Shown here: positions 35,860-47,755 of the stretch, piece after piece | How positions within the stretch are numbered: position 1 is the stretch's first letter | Layout: the number at the start of each line of letters is the position of its first letter | Source: Jacaranda mimosifolia | Lineage: Eukaryota; Streptophyta; Magnoliopsida; Lamiales; Bignoniaceae | Direction: 5' to 3' | Length of the DNA: 64,000 nucleotides | Assembly (NCBI GenBank): GCA_018894105.1 | Contig: CM032117.1 | Span: 40,782,501 to 40,846,500, forward strand | Program-made: the position numbers and the translations under genes | The notes under the pieces: model-generated | Told to the model about the DNA's origin: nothing | The model's input: only the letters and a program-made list of their open reading frames with translations | The model's database searches: none

Positions 35860-37980
35860 CTCATTCTACAACCAACAACGACAACACATCAATTCCTCTA
35901 AAGTAAATGGATTGAGCTTACTCCGATGAGGATAAATCATTTTTCCACAAGTGCAAAATGCAAATTCAGAAGTAACAGTTGAAACCATGATTGCTAAAAT
36001 GTTTCTTGCCATCATTTTCAAGTAGGGAAACTTCACTCCATTTGTTTTCCACCAACTTAACTCATCAAAATTAGGAGTTCTAGGTAATATAGGATCCCCT
36101 AAATAAAAATCGAACTCCGAAGACAAAGATACATTAGTGTTAGTTGTTGAAGTCACATACATATCATAGCCTTCAAGAAAATCCATCACACTACTTAATG
36201 CACTAGTGGCTCAAATAAAAAAAAAAAACCCCACCAAACATTGTTGAGCTACTTTCCTTTGATGCAACTTTAGTATGATGGTCCTTTAACAAATCGTAGC
36301 AATTCTTACAGACTTCATCAATTTTAAACTGAGCCCTTTCACCATAAAATTTCCATCCAATTCTTCCTATTTTTTTCAAAATATTTTCAGCCATAAGTTT
36401 GATCATAACATTTGGATTCTGTGCCCGCTCATCCAATCTTATCTTAATAATACATATCTTTGGAAAATAAAAATTGAAAGTGGGACAGAAGTACTAAAGA
36501 ACATCTCAGTTACTTTAAAGAAAATCTTCAATGATCACAAATTTCAATAGCATTCTCCCACTCCTCATCAAATGGCAAAGTTTTATAATCTTTCATTGTT
36601 CAACTCAGGGAAACACATGTCTATGAGCGATAGCATTTTCTACTATCAAATATGTAGAGTTCCAATAAGTTTTATAATCAAGAGATAACTTTTTAAAACA
36701 ATTAATATGCAACTAACGAGCAACTTCTTCAAAATTTTCTATTCTAGCAGATGAAGCAGTCCAATAAATTAACACCATCACGAATCTTCACAATTACACT
36801 ACCAATCATTTCTAGACCTTCATTTACAATTAAATTTAAGATATGAGCACAACAATGCATGTGAAGTACCTTTCTATTTGAGAGCATATCACACTATCAC
36901 GAATCTTCACAATTGCACTACCAATCGTTTCTAGACCTTCCTTTACAATTAAATTTAAGATATGAGCACAACAATGCATGTGAAGTACCTTTCTATCTAA
37001 GAGCATATCATTTTGTGAAAGTTTGTCCAACATGATAGTAAGCATGGCATCATTTGTCCAGTAATATCTACAGTGATTGTGGATAGCTTACGCTCAATGT
37101 TCCAATTTATCAATGAATTTTCCAGTGCATTAGCTAAAACTTTTGTCGTGTGTGGAGCAGGAATATATTGGCAAACTTATATAAAATAATTGATAAAAAT
37201 GGAACAAATATATACATTAAAGGCATAAACCTATGAAATAATGAAGTAAGACAAAGTGACAAACATATCTCAAACTACAACTCTGTAGAATCCAAGAATC
37301 ATCAATGTAGTGTGTAGTGATAGGCATGAAACCTTGCTTGTTATGGCTAGATGTCCACATGTAGGTTGTCATTGCAACTCTACACTTCAACTTATCAAAC
37401 AAACGATAAGCCTTCACTTTCTCATTTTCATAAATCTTCATAATGTCATTTTTTAGAGTGCTCCCATATATCTTCTTAAAAGAGGTCTGCAAGCCACTAA
37501 CAAACCTCCGTAACCCAATGTGCTCAATAATGCTTAGAGGATAATCATGCAAAATCACAGTTGTTGCAAGCTTATACCTTGAGGTTTCCTATTTAAAGGT
37601 ATGAGTAGTAAGATCTTAGCTTCCATCAATCTTCTTGTTTGCACTTAACAAACTTTGTCTTATGCCATATTTTCTAGGCCTCTTTTTACAAATATTTTCA
37701 TAATGTTTCCTTAGATGAGTGGTTCCATGGCTACTTGGAGCTTTAAGACAAGTTTTTCAATAATTACATTGTGCAATTATTGTATTTTCTTCCTTCAAAC
37801 TTTGATAATGCTTCTTTTGGATGTTCTCTTTCTCGTACGGTTTTCTTCTGTAGAATTATCATCAGCTATTTTTCTATCATCATTTATCTTATTCTCCTCT
37901 CCATGCATTGCTTGTGAGTTTATTTCCTTAAAATTGATCAATGGTTGAGAATTTTCTCCTCGTTCAGATTCTATGTCCAT
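35860..37980 (-). pseudogene. hAT transposase (broken)
   Basis: Minus strand, N to C: an acidic/basic leader (37,980-37,795), a BED-type zinc finger block with SSHGTTHLRKHYENICKK (about 37,600-37,780), DYPLSIIEHIGLRRFVSG with ILQ-type catalytic core start (37,558-37,217: RVAMTTYMWTSSHNKQG, ITTHYIDDSW), HCCAHILNLIVKEGL (37,045-36,836), MAENILKKIGRIGWKFYG (36,436-36,203) and the C-terminal dimerisation block (36,189-35,866: FYLGDPILPRTPNFDELSWW, ILAIMVSTVTSEFAFCT, HRSKLNPFTLEELMC). Frames are interrupted between blocks and a 115-bp tandem duplication breaks the core, so it is inactive. Confidence 0.9.
36778..37010. repeat. Tandem duplication of about 118 bp inside the hAT transposase
   Basis: The block starting CACGAATCTTCACAATT and running through AACAATGCATGTGAAGTACC occurs twice back to back (from about 36,779 and 36,897), differing at about half a dozen positions. 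It repeats the HCCAHILNLIVK coding region and shifts the frame. Confidence 0.85.
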
Positions 37981-38539
37981 TTACAAAAGAAAAAACCCAT
38001 TCAAAATTTACCAACATTAATAAAAAAAATAGAAAATTATTCAAATAATTAAGAAACATTTTAAGAAAAAAAGATATCTTAAAAACATTTTCTTCTTGTT
38101 AGAGATTAAAGATGATGTTCTTCAAGAAAAAAACTTTGTAATCATTCTATCATTTTCAAACAAGGTTTAGAAGGAAACTAAATAAAGCAAAACAAATACT
38201 TGTCTTATTCTCTCCACTCTTTTTCTTTAAAATGCAACTGTAAGATTTAAATTTGAAGTCTCATATCATAAACTTTAACATCAAAGTCAAATTGTCCATG
38301 ATATATGGTTGGAGAACACTCAAATGTTTAGCTGGATATGAATTGACATAATGTAGCTAAAAATGTTCTGTATTATGTGCAACTGCGTCTACCTATAGAA
38401 AATAAAATGATAGATTTGTCTTGTTTGTTCAGAGAAAAAATAATTTCTTAAGGAAAAAAAACCAACCTCTTGAATTAGCAATAGAAATTGAACATCCAAA
38501 AAATATTATCAGTATTCTCAAATAAAAAATATTCTAACC

Positions 38540-39810
38540 CTTTTGATGATATACATTGTTTTGATTATGACAAAATTACTCATTGAATTATGCGCTGAAT
38601 AGCATGCATATTATTTGTTAGAATCTGTCTATATGTTGTCTGCTGGAAGCTGTCATGCACTGGAATTTACTTTCCATAAATAAAAGATTTCCTGCATATT
38701 TTATTTTGATTTGCATCTTTGTAACTTAGGAAAGAAATCACATTATGTTGCAATTATTGAATCATTCGTTGTTTAAGGAATAAGAGCATGACTACCAAAG
38801 TTAACTTGTTTCCTTATTTTATTCCAATGAATTCTTGCCTTATTAGGAACTTATAGCCATTGGACAAAAACATATAAAAGTGAAACTATGAAGCATCTTA
38901 AAAAGGTGAATCACTAAGTCAGGAGAGAATTCTGCTAAGTGTCCTAAGGAGTTGTGTGATACTATCCTACATGTTCTTGTGCTTAATTGTTGCTTATTAC
39001 TTGCTTTATGTGTGTTTTTGAGGGACCTTATGGTGAAGAAGGTTAAGTGGAACTTGCCTTTAATGGACCTTGGAGAGACAAGGACAATGCGGTTTGTGTC
39101 TCGAAAGACCTAGTGGTGAAAAGGGATGGGAGTTTCACCTGCTCTTGAGGGACCTCATGAGGAGAACAAATCGGCGTTTGGTTGCTGTAAAGACCTTTAG
39201 GTGAAGAAACTAGTAGGGTGGTACTATATGGAACTTTATGCAGTGTTCCTAGTTCTAGTCCAAAAGAAGAGAGTAGAGCTTGTTTACGGAGTGGCAGCAA
39301 CTCGTGCATTAGTCTATTGAGGTTGTGCAAATAAATCTAGCAGAATTTCCCTTGAACCTATTCACAAGCAGTTGGTTTCACAGTGGTCTGGAACCTGCCT
39401 TATCCCATTTGGGATTCGGTATAGTTTTTTGCGAAGAGCTGATTTTTCACCCCGCTAGGGTGTTTCTATTCCTTAAACTTTTCTTGTTGTCAAATTATTG
39501 TTTTATTTGTAAAAATATTCTTATACACTTATTAATTTGATAGGTTTAAAATCCTAAGTGAAAGCTTAGGTAGAGGACGTAGGCTTGTCGAACCTTTATA
39601 AATGCCAGCATCTAATTACTTCTATTTTTACTGCTTTCCTTATTACTGGTCTGGTTGGTATCTTAACTAGTACTTTCAAATTTCAGTCAATAACTAAAAC
39701 TATTTTCTGCAAGAGACTTAAATTGTTTTTGAAATATCAAAAAGTATTTTGAGTGATAAACTTTTGTTGCATTAAATTCTTTTAAACCTAATTCACCCCC
39801 TTCTTAGACA
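38540..39810 (+). mobile_element. Probable Copia-type (SIRE/Maximus-like) solo LTR
   Basis: It begins TGATGATATACATTG and TTTTGATTATGACAAAA, and ends AACCTAATTCACCCCCTTCT with TAGACA. These start and end signatures are known from long LTRs of the SIRE/Maximus group. No internal retroelement sequence is attached. It sits in the untranslated 5' part of the hAT. A clean target duplication was not found, so the borders are approximate. Confidence 0.5.
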
Positions 39811-40276
39811 TATAATCATTCACAAAATAAAATAGAAGAACTACTAGAATGAGTAAAAGACTCAGAACACGAATGGTTGAACGGCAGTCGGCGGTTGGTG
39901 GTCGGCGAGTGACTGGTAGACACCAGCGATGATTGATGAAATTGCATGAAGGCTGAAGAGAATAATCGACTTAGAGAAGAGAAGAGAAGAGAACAATGGT
40001 TGGGAATGAAGAAAAAAGACTAATGCGATTTGGGAACCATAAATTATTTGGTTATTATTCTTAATTTAAAAAATATAAAATAAATTATATATTATTATTT
40101 TATATGAGGCATGTTTGGGGTGGCTTAGTTAAACCCCATACCCATCCAAAATACTTTGGGTTATAAAGATTATGCTCCATACCTCGAACCATACCCCATT
40201 AAGCCACCTCAAACCCGTCCCATTCAAGATGGTTGAGTTTGGATTCAAGTTTTGACCCATCTCATTGCCATCCCTA

Positions 40277-40440
40277 ACAAAATAGCTTGCAATATGTAGC
40301 CTCATTTAGATCATTTAGCTTTATTTTTGCACAGAAGTTGTCCAGGTGCTCTTAAGGGTCTGCGGTGCCATCAAACTCTAGTAGTTGGGCTATTTTTGTT
40401 CCTTAGGATAGTGCTTCTGTGAGGATCACCAAAGAAAATT
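40277..40440 (-). pseudogene. gag: gag N-terminal part, split by the hAT insertion
   Basis: The minus strand reads LLEFDGTADP, EHLDNFCAKIKLNDL and ATYCKLF, the conserved gag start of Tat elements (compare the gag at 1288). The frame stops at the 8-bp target site of the hAT and resumes in the same frame at 35,263 with TTLTKCTLTWFK. Stops within it show decay. The 40,441-41,010 stretch is untranslated leader with no other recognised content. Confidence 0.8.
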
Positions 40441-41013
40441 GACTATGCTTTGGGAAAGCAATGACCAAAGGGTAGTAGTGGCTCTCCATTCCTCAAGATA
40501 CTTGCGGCATCAAGTAATGCTTCTGAACTACTATTTGTGTTGGTGCATGCCAGATGGGATCTGCCCAGAATGAAGAGTGGGTGTCTCCTTAGTGAAGTAG
40601 AAAAGGGGGAACGAAATTGTGTCCTGAATTAGCTCTTTATTTGAATCTCTCTAGGAAAGATACAGCCTCTCAGCTCCTATAAGAAGATTGTTGTGGTTCT
40701 TGAGGGCAATGCTTCCTAGCATATTAGGTCAATTGCTTTTGCTATTGCTTGGGCAATGTCGTTTTCCAGTAGTATCCTTAATACCTCCTGAGGTAGATAG
40801 AATAAATCCTCCAAAGGGAGAACCTTACTGTGAGGGTACCTCATCAGGTATAGGATACATGTTGAAAGCAGGCTCTGGCACTAAACTAGGTTACTCTCCC
40901 CATTCTTTGATACAAGGGTCACTTGATTGCTAGGTTCTAAGCTCTTAATCTAGTCTGTATCTTCAGCGTTCTTTCTTCCTCCTTGAGTTCCCACATATAA
41001 CTAGTGCCAAAAA

Positions 41014-41339
41014 TGATGCTACTAAAAAATGGAGCTATCATTATTTTTGAAAAATAGCAGTGAGTTTATTCATTTTTCTTTGGAACACGTGCAGAAAGAT
41101 GTATTCTTTTCAAAATTCTCTTACTTCTTAACTTTTTGCAAATTATTATGCCCAAGTTCTTTCTAGAACTCGGTATTTATATTTTTTAGTCTTAATGGGC
41201 CTAAGCCCATTAGGGTTTTTCTATCTATCTTTATAGGATTAGTTTGTCCTTTGAGTTCTCCAGCCCTATTAATTAATTATTGGTTTGACTCCCTTTTTAG
41301 TGAATTTATTTACCTTATAGTTAATCTTTAGCAGTATTT
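41014..41339 (-). repeat. LTR (5' in element orientation) of the 13.6-kb element
   Basis: Partner of 27,743-28,073. On the minus strand it ends in GCATCA and is followed at once by a decayed TGGC(G)CC-type primer binding site. Its first two bases are AA rather than TG, a probable mutation. Confidence 0.8.
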
Positions 41340-41344
41340 GTTCT

Positions 41345-42354
41345 ACAATCCAATATCATATGAAAGTAATTCAACTATGAAAGAATATAATTTTATTGCA
41401 CAAACATCACATTGCTACAAAATACCAAATCATAAAGACCATATCATTCTATTAATAAAATAATAATTGGCAAAACCTCTATAAATAATGGTGAAACACA
41501 ATCATCCAATACGATTCAGGGTAATGAAATACAACCACCTCGTGATGTACATATGGTAAGAAGAAAATAACACTAAAGAGTGAAGTATGAAAATGTATTG
41601 ATATGGGGCCACCGGGTTTGGTATACTGTTAAACATGTCATGAAGTTTTTAATTTTAAAACATTGAGTGAAATGAGTATTGTTAAAAGGCATTTAGACGC
41701 ACATCATAAGGATTGGATGAAGAGGGTGCGGGAGTAGAGATGTAATCACAACTTTATTAAGATGAGTCGAGCGTACTACAAAGTTGGAGATATAGTCACA
41801 AAAATATAAGAATAAATCTATCTAGATTAGTTGTGCAGAATGACTTACCTTCTAATCAAGTTGAAAATGAATTAGTAACTAGATATAACCAAATATATTT
41901 AAAGCCGGCTTATGAACCCATATCATGTAATAGGAATAGATAATACTTAGCGAAAATTCTAAATTTAGGTGATATTTTTTATTATTTAAAATGTGAAATT
42001 TCGTTTATGTTTGATATGTGATTAGGTAGAGGCAATTTATTTTAGTTATATGTTACAACTTATTGGATTGATGATAATTGGTTCATGCAAAAAAAGAACA
42101 ATTGAATACCAACAACTTGATCACCTTTATGAAACAATTAAAGTTTGTCTTAGGGGTTGGAAACTAATGGATAAAATTATGTCTATATTTTTTAATAGTG
42201 CATCTAAAAGTGCATCCACCATAAAGGAATTAATTAGATTATTAAAGCCTTTGGAAAATGGTATTCTTCCATGTGAGATGTTGTCATTATATTCATTGCT
42301 TATGTTGTTAGGATGATTTATGGAAAACATTAGTCATTTTATTGCTAAATTGAA
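41345..42354 (+). pseudogene. Old hAT element, middle part with transposase N-terminus and core
   Basis: Plus-strand blocks: a BED zinc finger (about 41,560-41,740: KSEVWK, GPPGLVYC, CHEVFNF, MSIVKRHLDAHH) and the start of the catalytic core (42,050-42,353: ETIKVCLRGWKLMDKIMSIF, SASTIKELIRLLKPLENGI). The frame ends in sequence that runs into the terminal repeat of the Mutator-like element and resumes at 52,367. Stops are frequent. Confidence 0.65.
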
Positions 42355-42930
42355 GGCTTTTTAAAAATAATATTGTTAAAAAAGAAGTTATGCAAATACC
42401 GTGGTTTTTGTGGAATTACAATTCTAAGCACAACTTCAATTTTTTCTTTTCTTGTTTTAAAATTTGACAATAGTAGTGGGAGTGTACTTGTTGGCAGTGT
42501 ACTTGTTACTATTGGAAGTTGCAGTCTAACTTTATTGTTAGACTCTTCACTGTATGACTGCAACTTCTGAACTTACTGTTCCTTTACATACCCCATTCAT
42601 GTGTTGTTGCTTGTGAAGGCTTTTTGGCTGCAATTCACTACCTTCACAAATGAAGGCTGCTGCAAATTCACATGAAGGCTACAATTTCTATAATTTTCAC
42701 AAGTGAAGAATATGTACGGAACCGACCAACAACCCTTATATATGGGAGTAGAGAGAAATGGAGGAAAGAAGGAAAATATAGAGGAAAAAGAGAGGAAAAA
42801 GAAGAAGAATAAAAATCTAATTATAATAATTGTTTGATTATTTCGATTGAAGAAATTTTATTAAGGTAAAAATTTAAACTTTTAGCATTAGATTAAAATT
42901 TTGTAGTTTAATAAATAAATATATATATAT
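42355..42930. repeat. Left terminal inverted repeat of the MULE
   Basis: It pairs with 51,830-52,366 after reverse complementation, with several indels; for example a T-rich block and a GAAA microsatellite (52,255-52,280) differ. A run of TATATA at 42,919-42,934 marks the inner side. Confidence 0.85.
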
Positions 42931-43199
42931 ATATTGTCTTTGCAATTCATGTAGAACGTGAATTCGGAAGAAGCTAAACAATTTGATTCAATTTTGTGTT
43001 CTACAAATATTCAGGTTAGTTTATGATTTTCATGCTTTTATTTTTTTTATTAGTATTTTTGTTCACTATTATGTATAATGTTAATCAATTTTTGAACTGT
43101 AGAAATATTGAACAATGTGAATCTTAATATTTTTATTAAATTTTATGATAGTTATTAATTAGAATGACTAATTAATATAGATTATATGTGCATTTATTG

Positions 43200-46100
43200 A
43201 AGGTATGTTGAGTTCGAGTATAATTGTTGTTCTAATATAATTTGGCGATCAAATCCTAAGAGATTCTCGCTCACTGAATTATGATCATCCTGCATATAAC
43301 ATTATTAGAGAGTATTTTGAAATAACATATTCTAATTTGTGCTATGAAATATATAGAGCGACGACCATTGATAACAGCAACTATCAACTAAAAACTCAAG
43401 CAAAATTCTATTTGGACAAACAGTACGGGATATCCACACTTGTGGAAATACAAAATGATAATGGTTTGTTTATGTTGTTTGGTCTTGATAATGCTCTGAA
43501 ATGTGACATCGGGTATTGAGCGGTAGGAGCTACCCAAAAATGGGTCAACCTGCAACACAACACATGTTAGGCACGCCGAAAGTGCCTCTAGCAAAGGTCC
43601 TTTGATGCTTAATATAGTACTGAGATGAGCAAGTGAGAAGGAAAGTATAAAGTAAGTGTATTAGTTTGCTACTTGAGTCTGAGTTTGACCTGGGGTTTTA
43701 TAGTTTTGCATGATTAAGGTCAATTGATCTTTTTGCCCCACGTTGGAAAGTCCCCTTTCCTTTTACCTGAGGGGCAGACATAGTATTTTCACCCCTCCCA
43801 ACCGGGATGAGCAAGTCTGGAATACAACACTTTGGCATGGTGGGGCATATGCATTAACATTTAATGCGGGAGTCATCCTTGAGGGGACAACATTAAATGC
43901 AACGGATTTCGTTTGATGTCACCATAGGGCGAAACTGATCCCCAACTTTCGATCACTGACCTCTCAAGGCATCCAAACTTTGATCCTTCTCCTTATCGTC
44001 GAATGGAACTTCGGCCGAATTTGTTTTTTGTGGTCTGAAAGGTTGTGAGGTCAAATCCGATGTTCATCAGGTCCATAGTCCAAACTTGATAGTGTGGAAT
44101 TATATATTAAGACAGAAGCAATATGCCACACTAGTATCTCGAATATTTTTGGAGAAGGGTCTTACATGGGGCTTTTGATGCAACCTAAAGGCCATTCTAT
44201 CTCTTATAAAATTTGGGATGGGATCAACAATACCGAACTCAATCGAAAATAAATATTCCTATGGTTATGCCAAGGGTTTGCAAATATTGAGATCTATGAT
44301 TTTGGTGAAGGCTTTTCTATCTCTCATCAAATTTTCAGAGGGAAGCAAGATTACCCAACTTATTCCATTCATTATGGTGAACTTGAGCCACGAGTAGACA
44401 TTTTTTGTGATCAAGAGTTGAGCAATTCAAAAATGATAGTGATGATGATGAGGTGGATGTTGATACAAAGGAATAGCTACAACCTTCGCATGGTGAGGGA
44501 ACATTTTCCCAACAACAACCGCATGGGATGATGAGAATGACATCCACAACTACCCAACCAAGCCTCTATCCCATTTATCCATTATTCTTTGCAATAGATG
44601 ATAATGATATATTTATACATGCAAATTCTGTTGATATTTCAACCTATGGCTGGACTAAGTTTTACAACTCAAGTAAAGGAGTGCTCCATGTGGGAATGGT
44701 ATTCAAGTGTAAGGATATCTTATCACTTTCATGAAAGATTAATCTATGCAAGTGGCGAGACGTGAATATCACGTTCATGAGAGCACTCCAAAATTATAGA
44801 AAGTGGTGTGTAAACATAATAACAGAGAACAAATTTCTAGTTCATGGAGTGTAAGGGGAATATTTAAAGAGTGAAAGGGACTGTGTAGAATTACCAGGTA
44901 TGGGGGTCCTCACATATGCTTTATGGATTAAGTTTAATGCATAATCAAAATTTAAATCGAAATATGATTGCTTTGGACCTATTGGACACTATTCGTGTTA
45001 ACCTAAGTTATGAGATTGCAAGTATGCAAATGATGGTAAATATAAGTATGGCTACTAAGGCATGGAATAGCAAGAAATTTGCAAGGGAGAAACTTCAAAG
45101 GACGTGGGAGAGCTTAGTACAAAAATTACTCAAATGTTTTGGAGCTTTCCAGAAGTGGAATCTAGGAACAATTGTTTGAATGGGATCATCTTGAGATAGG
45201 CATACCGAGGCAAAAGATTTTAAACTATGTCTTTGGGCATTTCGGCCATGTATAGAAGGGTTCCAACATTGCCGCAAAACTATTAGTGTAGATGGAACTC
45301 ATTTATATGCAAAGTATAAACATAAAATACTTGTTACAATAGCCGTGGAAGCAAATCAAAATATTATGCCTATAGCTTTCACCATAATAGATAAGGAAAC
45401 TTTGATGTCATGGAGATGGTTTCTTTAGATGTTGGCGAATCACATTATTATAGGGGGTGATGGCTATTGTTTACTTTCAGATTTTCATCCTGGTATTTTG
45501 GTTATTGTAGAGAGCATACCTAATTTCACACGACCCCATGGAGTACATTGATTTTGTTTGAGGCATGTATATTCAAACTTGAATAAACATTTCAAGAATG
45601 TTCAATTAAAGGACATGCATTAGAAAACTGGTGTTGCAATCTAGAACTAAAAATTTGATTGAAAAAATGGATATAAAGAGTATTAATGGGCGTGCTTACT
45701 CCTATTTAGAGAGGATAAACAAGAGCTAATAGACATTATCTCATGATAGAGGATGACGTTGTGTCATTTTGACCATAAACATGTCCGAATGTATAAATAA
45801 GGTGTAAAAAGTTGCTCATAGACTACCAATTACAATGATTATTCAGATAGCATTTGATCGTTGCATGAAATATTTTCTTTGTTGGATCACTAATGCCCGT
45901 AGGATGAGACAAAGCAATCAATTATGGACTAATTATGCTTTTTAACATTTACACAAAATGGCAGCACCACACTATTAATCATTTCGTGCAAAAGGTTAAT
46001 TATACTCAACAATCAACCTCGGTCATTACTAGAATGGACACATCACATGGGAATCGTACTCACATTGTGAAGCTTTGAGCACGAGAGTGTTCATGTGGCA

Positions 46101-46450
46101 AATGGGCTGAATATGGAATTTGTTGCTCACATGCAATGCAAGTATGTTGAACATTCGGTGTCAACTGTGCAGCACTAATGAAGGAATATTATAAAGTTGA
46201 AAATTACATTGCGAATTATAAATGGAGATTTGAACTATTGTGGTCAAAAGATTACTAGGATGATCTTAACTTTGAGCTAGTACACAATCCTACTTGTTGG
46301 GAGCAATGTATTGTAGATAGAGACGTAGGCCCCAAGCACGGATAAGACAACAAGCATGTTGCCTCCAAGAAACCCAGAATGAACAACAAAGCCTTGAAAG
46401 ACCTAATTCCGAGCTTTTTATATTTTTTGTTATGCATTTAGAAAGTTGTA
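43200..46450 (+). pseudogene. MULE transposase (MuDR type with SWIM zinc finger, broken)
   Basis: Plus-strand blocks in order: an N-terminal region (43,337-43,503) cut by a 0.57-kb insertion; the MuDR DNA-binding-like region (about 44,660-44,950: LHVGMVFKCKD, YHVHESTPK, VVCKHNN, ITRYGGPH); the DDE core (about 45,200-45,560: FQHCRKTISVDGTHLYAKYK, ILVTIAVEANQNIMPIAF, MSWRWFL, LLSDFHPGI, LRHVYSNLNKHFKN); and the SWIM finger near 46,085 (CSCGKWAEYGICCSHAMQVC). Two core acidic residues, in SVDGTH and SDFHPG, are intact, but several stops and frameshifts make it non-functional. Confidence 0.88.
43504..44075 (-). mobile_element. GC-richer insertion in the MULE, probable solo LTR
   Basis: A 0.57-kb block with clearly higher GC interrupts the transposase N-terminus. 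On the minus strand it starts TGGACCTGATGAAC, contains TATAAAACCCCA (43,691-43,702) and ends CCCGATGTCA, like a gypsy LTR with TG...CA ends. No matching target duplication was found, so it may instead be captured DNA. Confidence 0.45.
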
Positions 46451-46614
46451 AGCAAAATATCTGTGATTTTTGTGCACCTTCTTCGTAACTTTTGTGCATC
46501 TTCTTTGCTACTTATTACGTGGAATCAATGTTTACAGTCTTTAAGGAGATTAAATCATTGAAATACAAATTTAAAATTTAAAATTATGAACTAATAAAAT
46601 TGTTACTCGAGATA

Positions 46615-47019
46615 TTAATCTTCATCATCAGACATAGGATAATCAGACTTATAGTTAGGATGGTTAACTACATTATGAATTATACGATGTGTGAGTCTTT
46701 GACCTCGTGCAAAAGCAAGTTCTTCTACTAGTTGGAGCATGTGATACCTATAATGATGTATAAGCATTTTGTTGTTTTCTTTCCTTATTCTTGCAACATC
46801 TCTTGTACAATTTTCCTCTCCATTCCTTAGCATTGATAATGATCGAGGCCATGGAATTCTCATACCAAGTTTTTGAAGATCACTTATCAACTTCTCAGAT
46901 TTGTTAACTCTATATGCCCATTCCCTTTGAAGTCCACAATGATATTCTATTAGATCATCATACGTAAGCGATTGATTATCGTTAGTTTTTTTTCTCTCAA
47001 TAACCATGTGTATCCACAC
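46615..47019 (-). CDS. Unknown ORF inside the MULE (134 aa)
   Basis: An uninterrupted minus-strand frame downstream of the transposase, rich in charged residues. It has a middle part EENCTRDVARIRKENNKMLI with heptad-like spacing and an acidic tail (SDYPMSDDED). I do not recognise a family. A plus-strand ORF at 48,064-48,282 has the similar run LDLNRVLEENNRMAIHIYHH, so the two may be decayed, inverted copies of one accessory gene. Its frame is longer than chance would suggest for this AT content, but protein production is unproven. Confidence 0.45.
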   Translation of the reverse strand: MWIHMVIERKKTNDNQSLTYDDLIEYHCGLQREWAYRVNKSEKLISDLQKLGMRIPWPRSLSMLRNGEENCTRDVARIRKENNKMLIHHYRYHMLQLVEELAFARGQRLTHRIIHNVVNHPNYKSDYPMSDDED

Positions 47020-47208
47020 TCAAAAAAGGAATCATCTCCCATTTAAGTTGAAATATAGAAGACAAAAAAATTAAAAAGTTAGTTATGTGATTATTGGGTT
47101 GTGCACTTATAGGTGGAAAAAGTAAATAAGATAAAAGGGGTTAAGATCCTAGCATTATAAGTGGTGATAGTTCACGTGTTATAGTAAAAATACCAATTGA
47201 ATAAATAT

Positions 47209-47755
47209 AGAGTATAATCATTGTCGACTTTGAACAATTTTTTATTAGCTAGAATTATATAATTATTTACTGACACTTCACCTGCCTGATTTTGAGCAAG
47301 ATTTTGATATTACGAGCATCTTTTTAATGCAGAGTATAGTCACTGTTTACCTTGTGTGCCTCAGTAATAATATCAGTTGAGTAAGTGCAGAGTAAAGTCA
47401 TTGTCAACTTTGAACACTTCTTGATTATCTGACATTATATAATTATTTACTGACACTACAAGTGCCTGATTCTGTGTAAGATTGTGACATTACAAGCATC
47501 CCTTTTAATGTAGAGTATGGTCATTGTCGACCTTACATATCTCAGTAATAATATCAGTTGAAATAAATGCAGAGTGAAGTCGTTGTCAATTTTGAACACT
47601 TCTTGATTAGTTGTCATTATATAATTATTTATTGACACTTCATGTGCCTGATTCTGTGCAAGATTTTGGCATTACAAACATCCCTTTAATGCAGACTATG
47701 GTCATTGTCGACCATTTGTGCCTCAATAATAATATCAGTTGAAATAAGTGCAGAG
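47209..47755. repeat. Three tandem units of about 181 bp inside the MULE
   Basis: Units begin at 47,209, 47,390 and 47,571 with AGAGT(A/G)(T/A)A(G/A)TC(A/G)TTGTC. They contain TTATATAATTATTTACTGACAC, split here as TTATATAATTATT and ACTGACAC, then GTGCCTGATTCTG and CAGTAATAATATCAGTTG. They differ at scattered positions. The spacing is constant (181, 181, about 181). Confidence 0.9.

Larger units (their letters stand above)
35272..40276 (-). mobile_element. hAT transposon, 5,005 bp, inserted in gag
   Basis: The ends are TAAGGATGGAAAT and, on the other strand, TAGGGATGGCAAT. They are flanked by 8-bp near-duplicates GCAAAATA (35,264-35,271) and ACAAAATA (40,277-40,284), the size expected for hAT. 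Both ends are rich in CCCATCCCATC/GGGTGGG words. A transposase is encoded on the minus strand (35,860-37,980). An LTR-like segment at about 38,540-39,810 lies within it. Excising the element restores the gag reading frame. Confidence 0.88.
27743..41339 (-). mobile_element. Non-autonomous Tat-like LTR retrotransposon (gag-protease only), with two later insertions
   Basis: Direct terminal repeats at 27,743-28,073 and 41,014-41,339 are flanked by the same 5 bp, GTTCT (27,738-27,742 and 41,340-41,344). Read on the minus strand the order is LTR, primer site near 41,010 (TTGGCACTAG...GTGGGAACTC), gag, protease, 48-bp tandem repeats, a region with an ORF on the opposite strand, LTR. No reverse transcriptase, RNase H or integrase is present in the space between protease and the 3' LTR. 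Removing a 5,005-bp hAT and a 2,216-bp solo LTR leaves about 6.4 kb, with gag becoming continuous. The organisation matches what is called TR-GAG or a non-autonomous Tat/Retand-type element. Confidence 0.82.

Noticed and set aside
42373..42570. 65-codon frame in the left MULE terminal repeat
   Set aside because: It is terminal-repeat sequence, and the inverted copy on the right does not preserve the frame.
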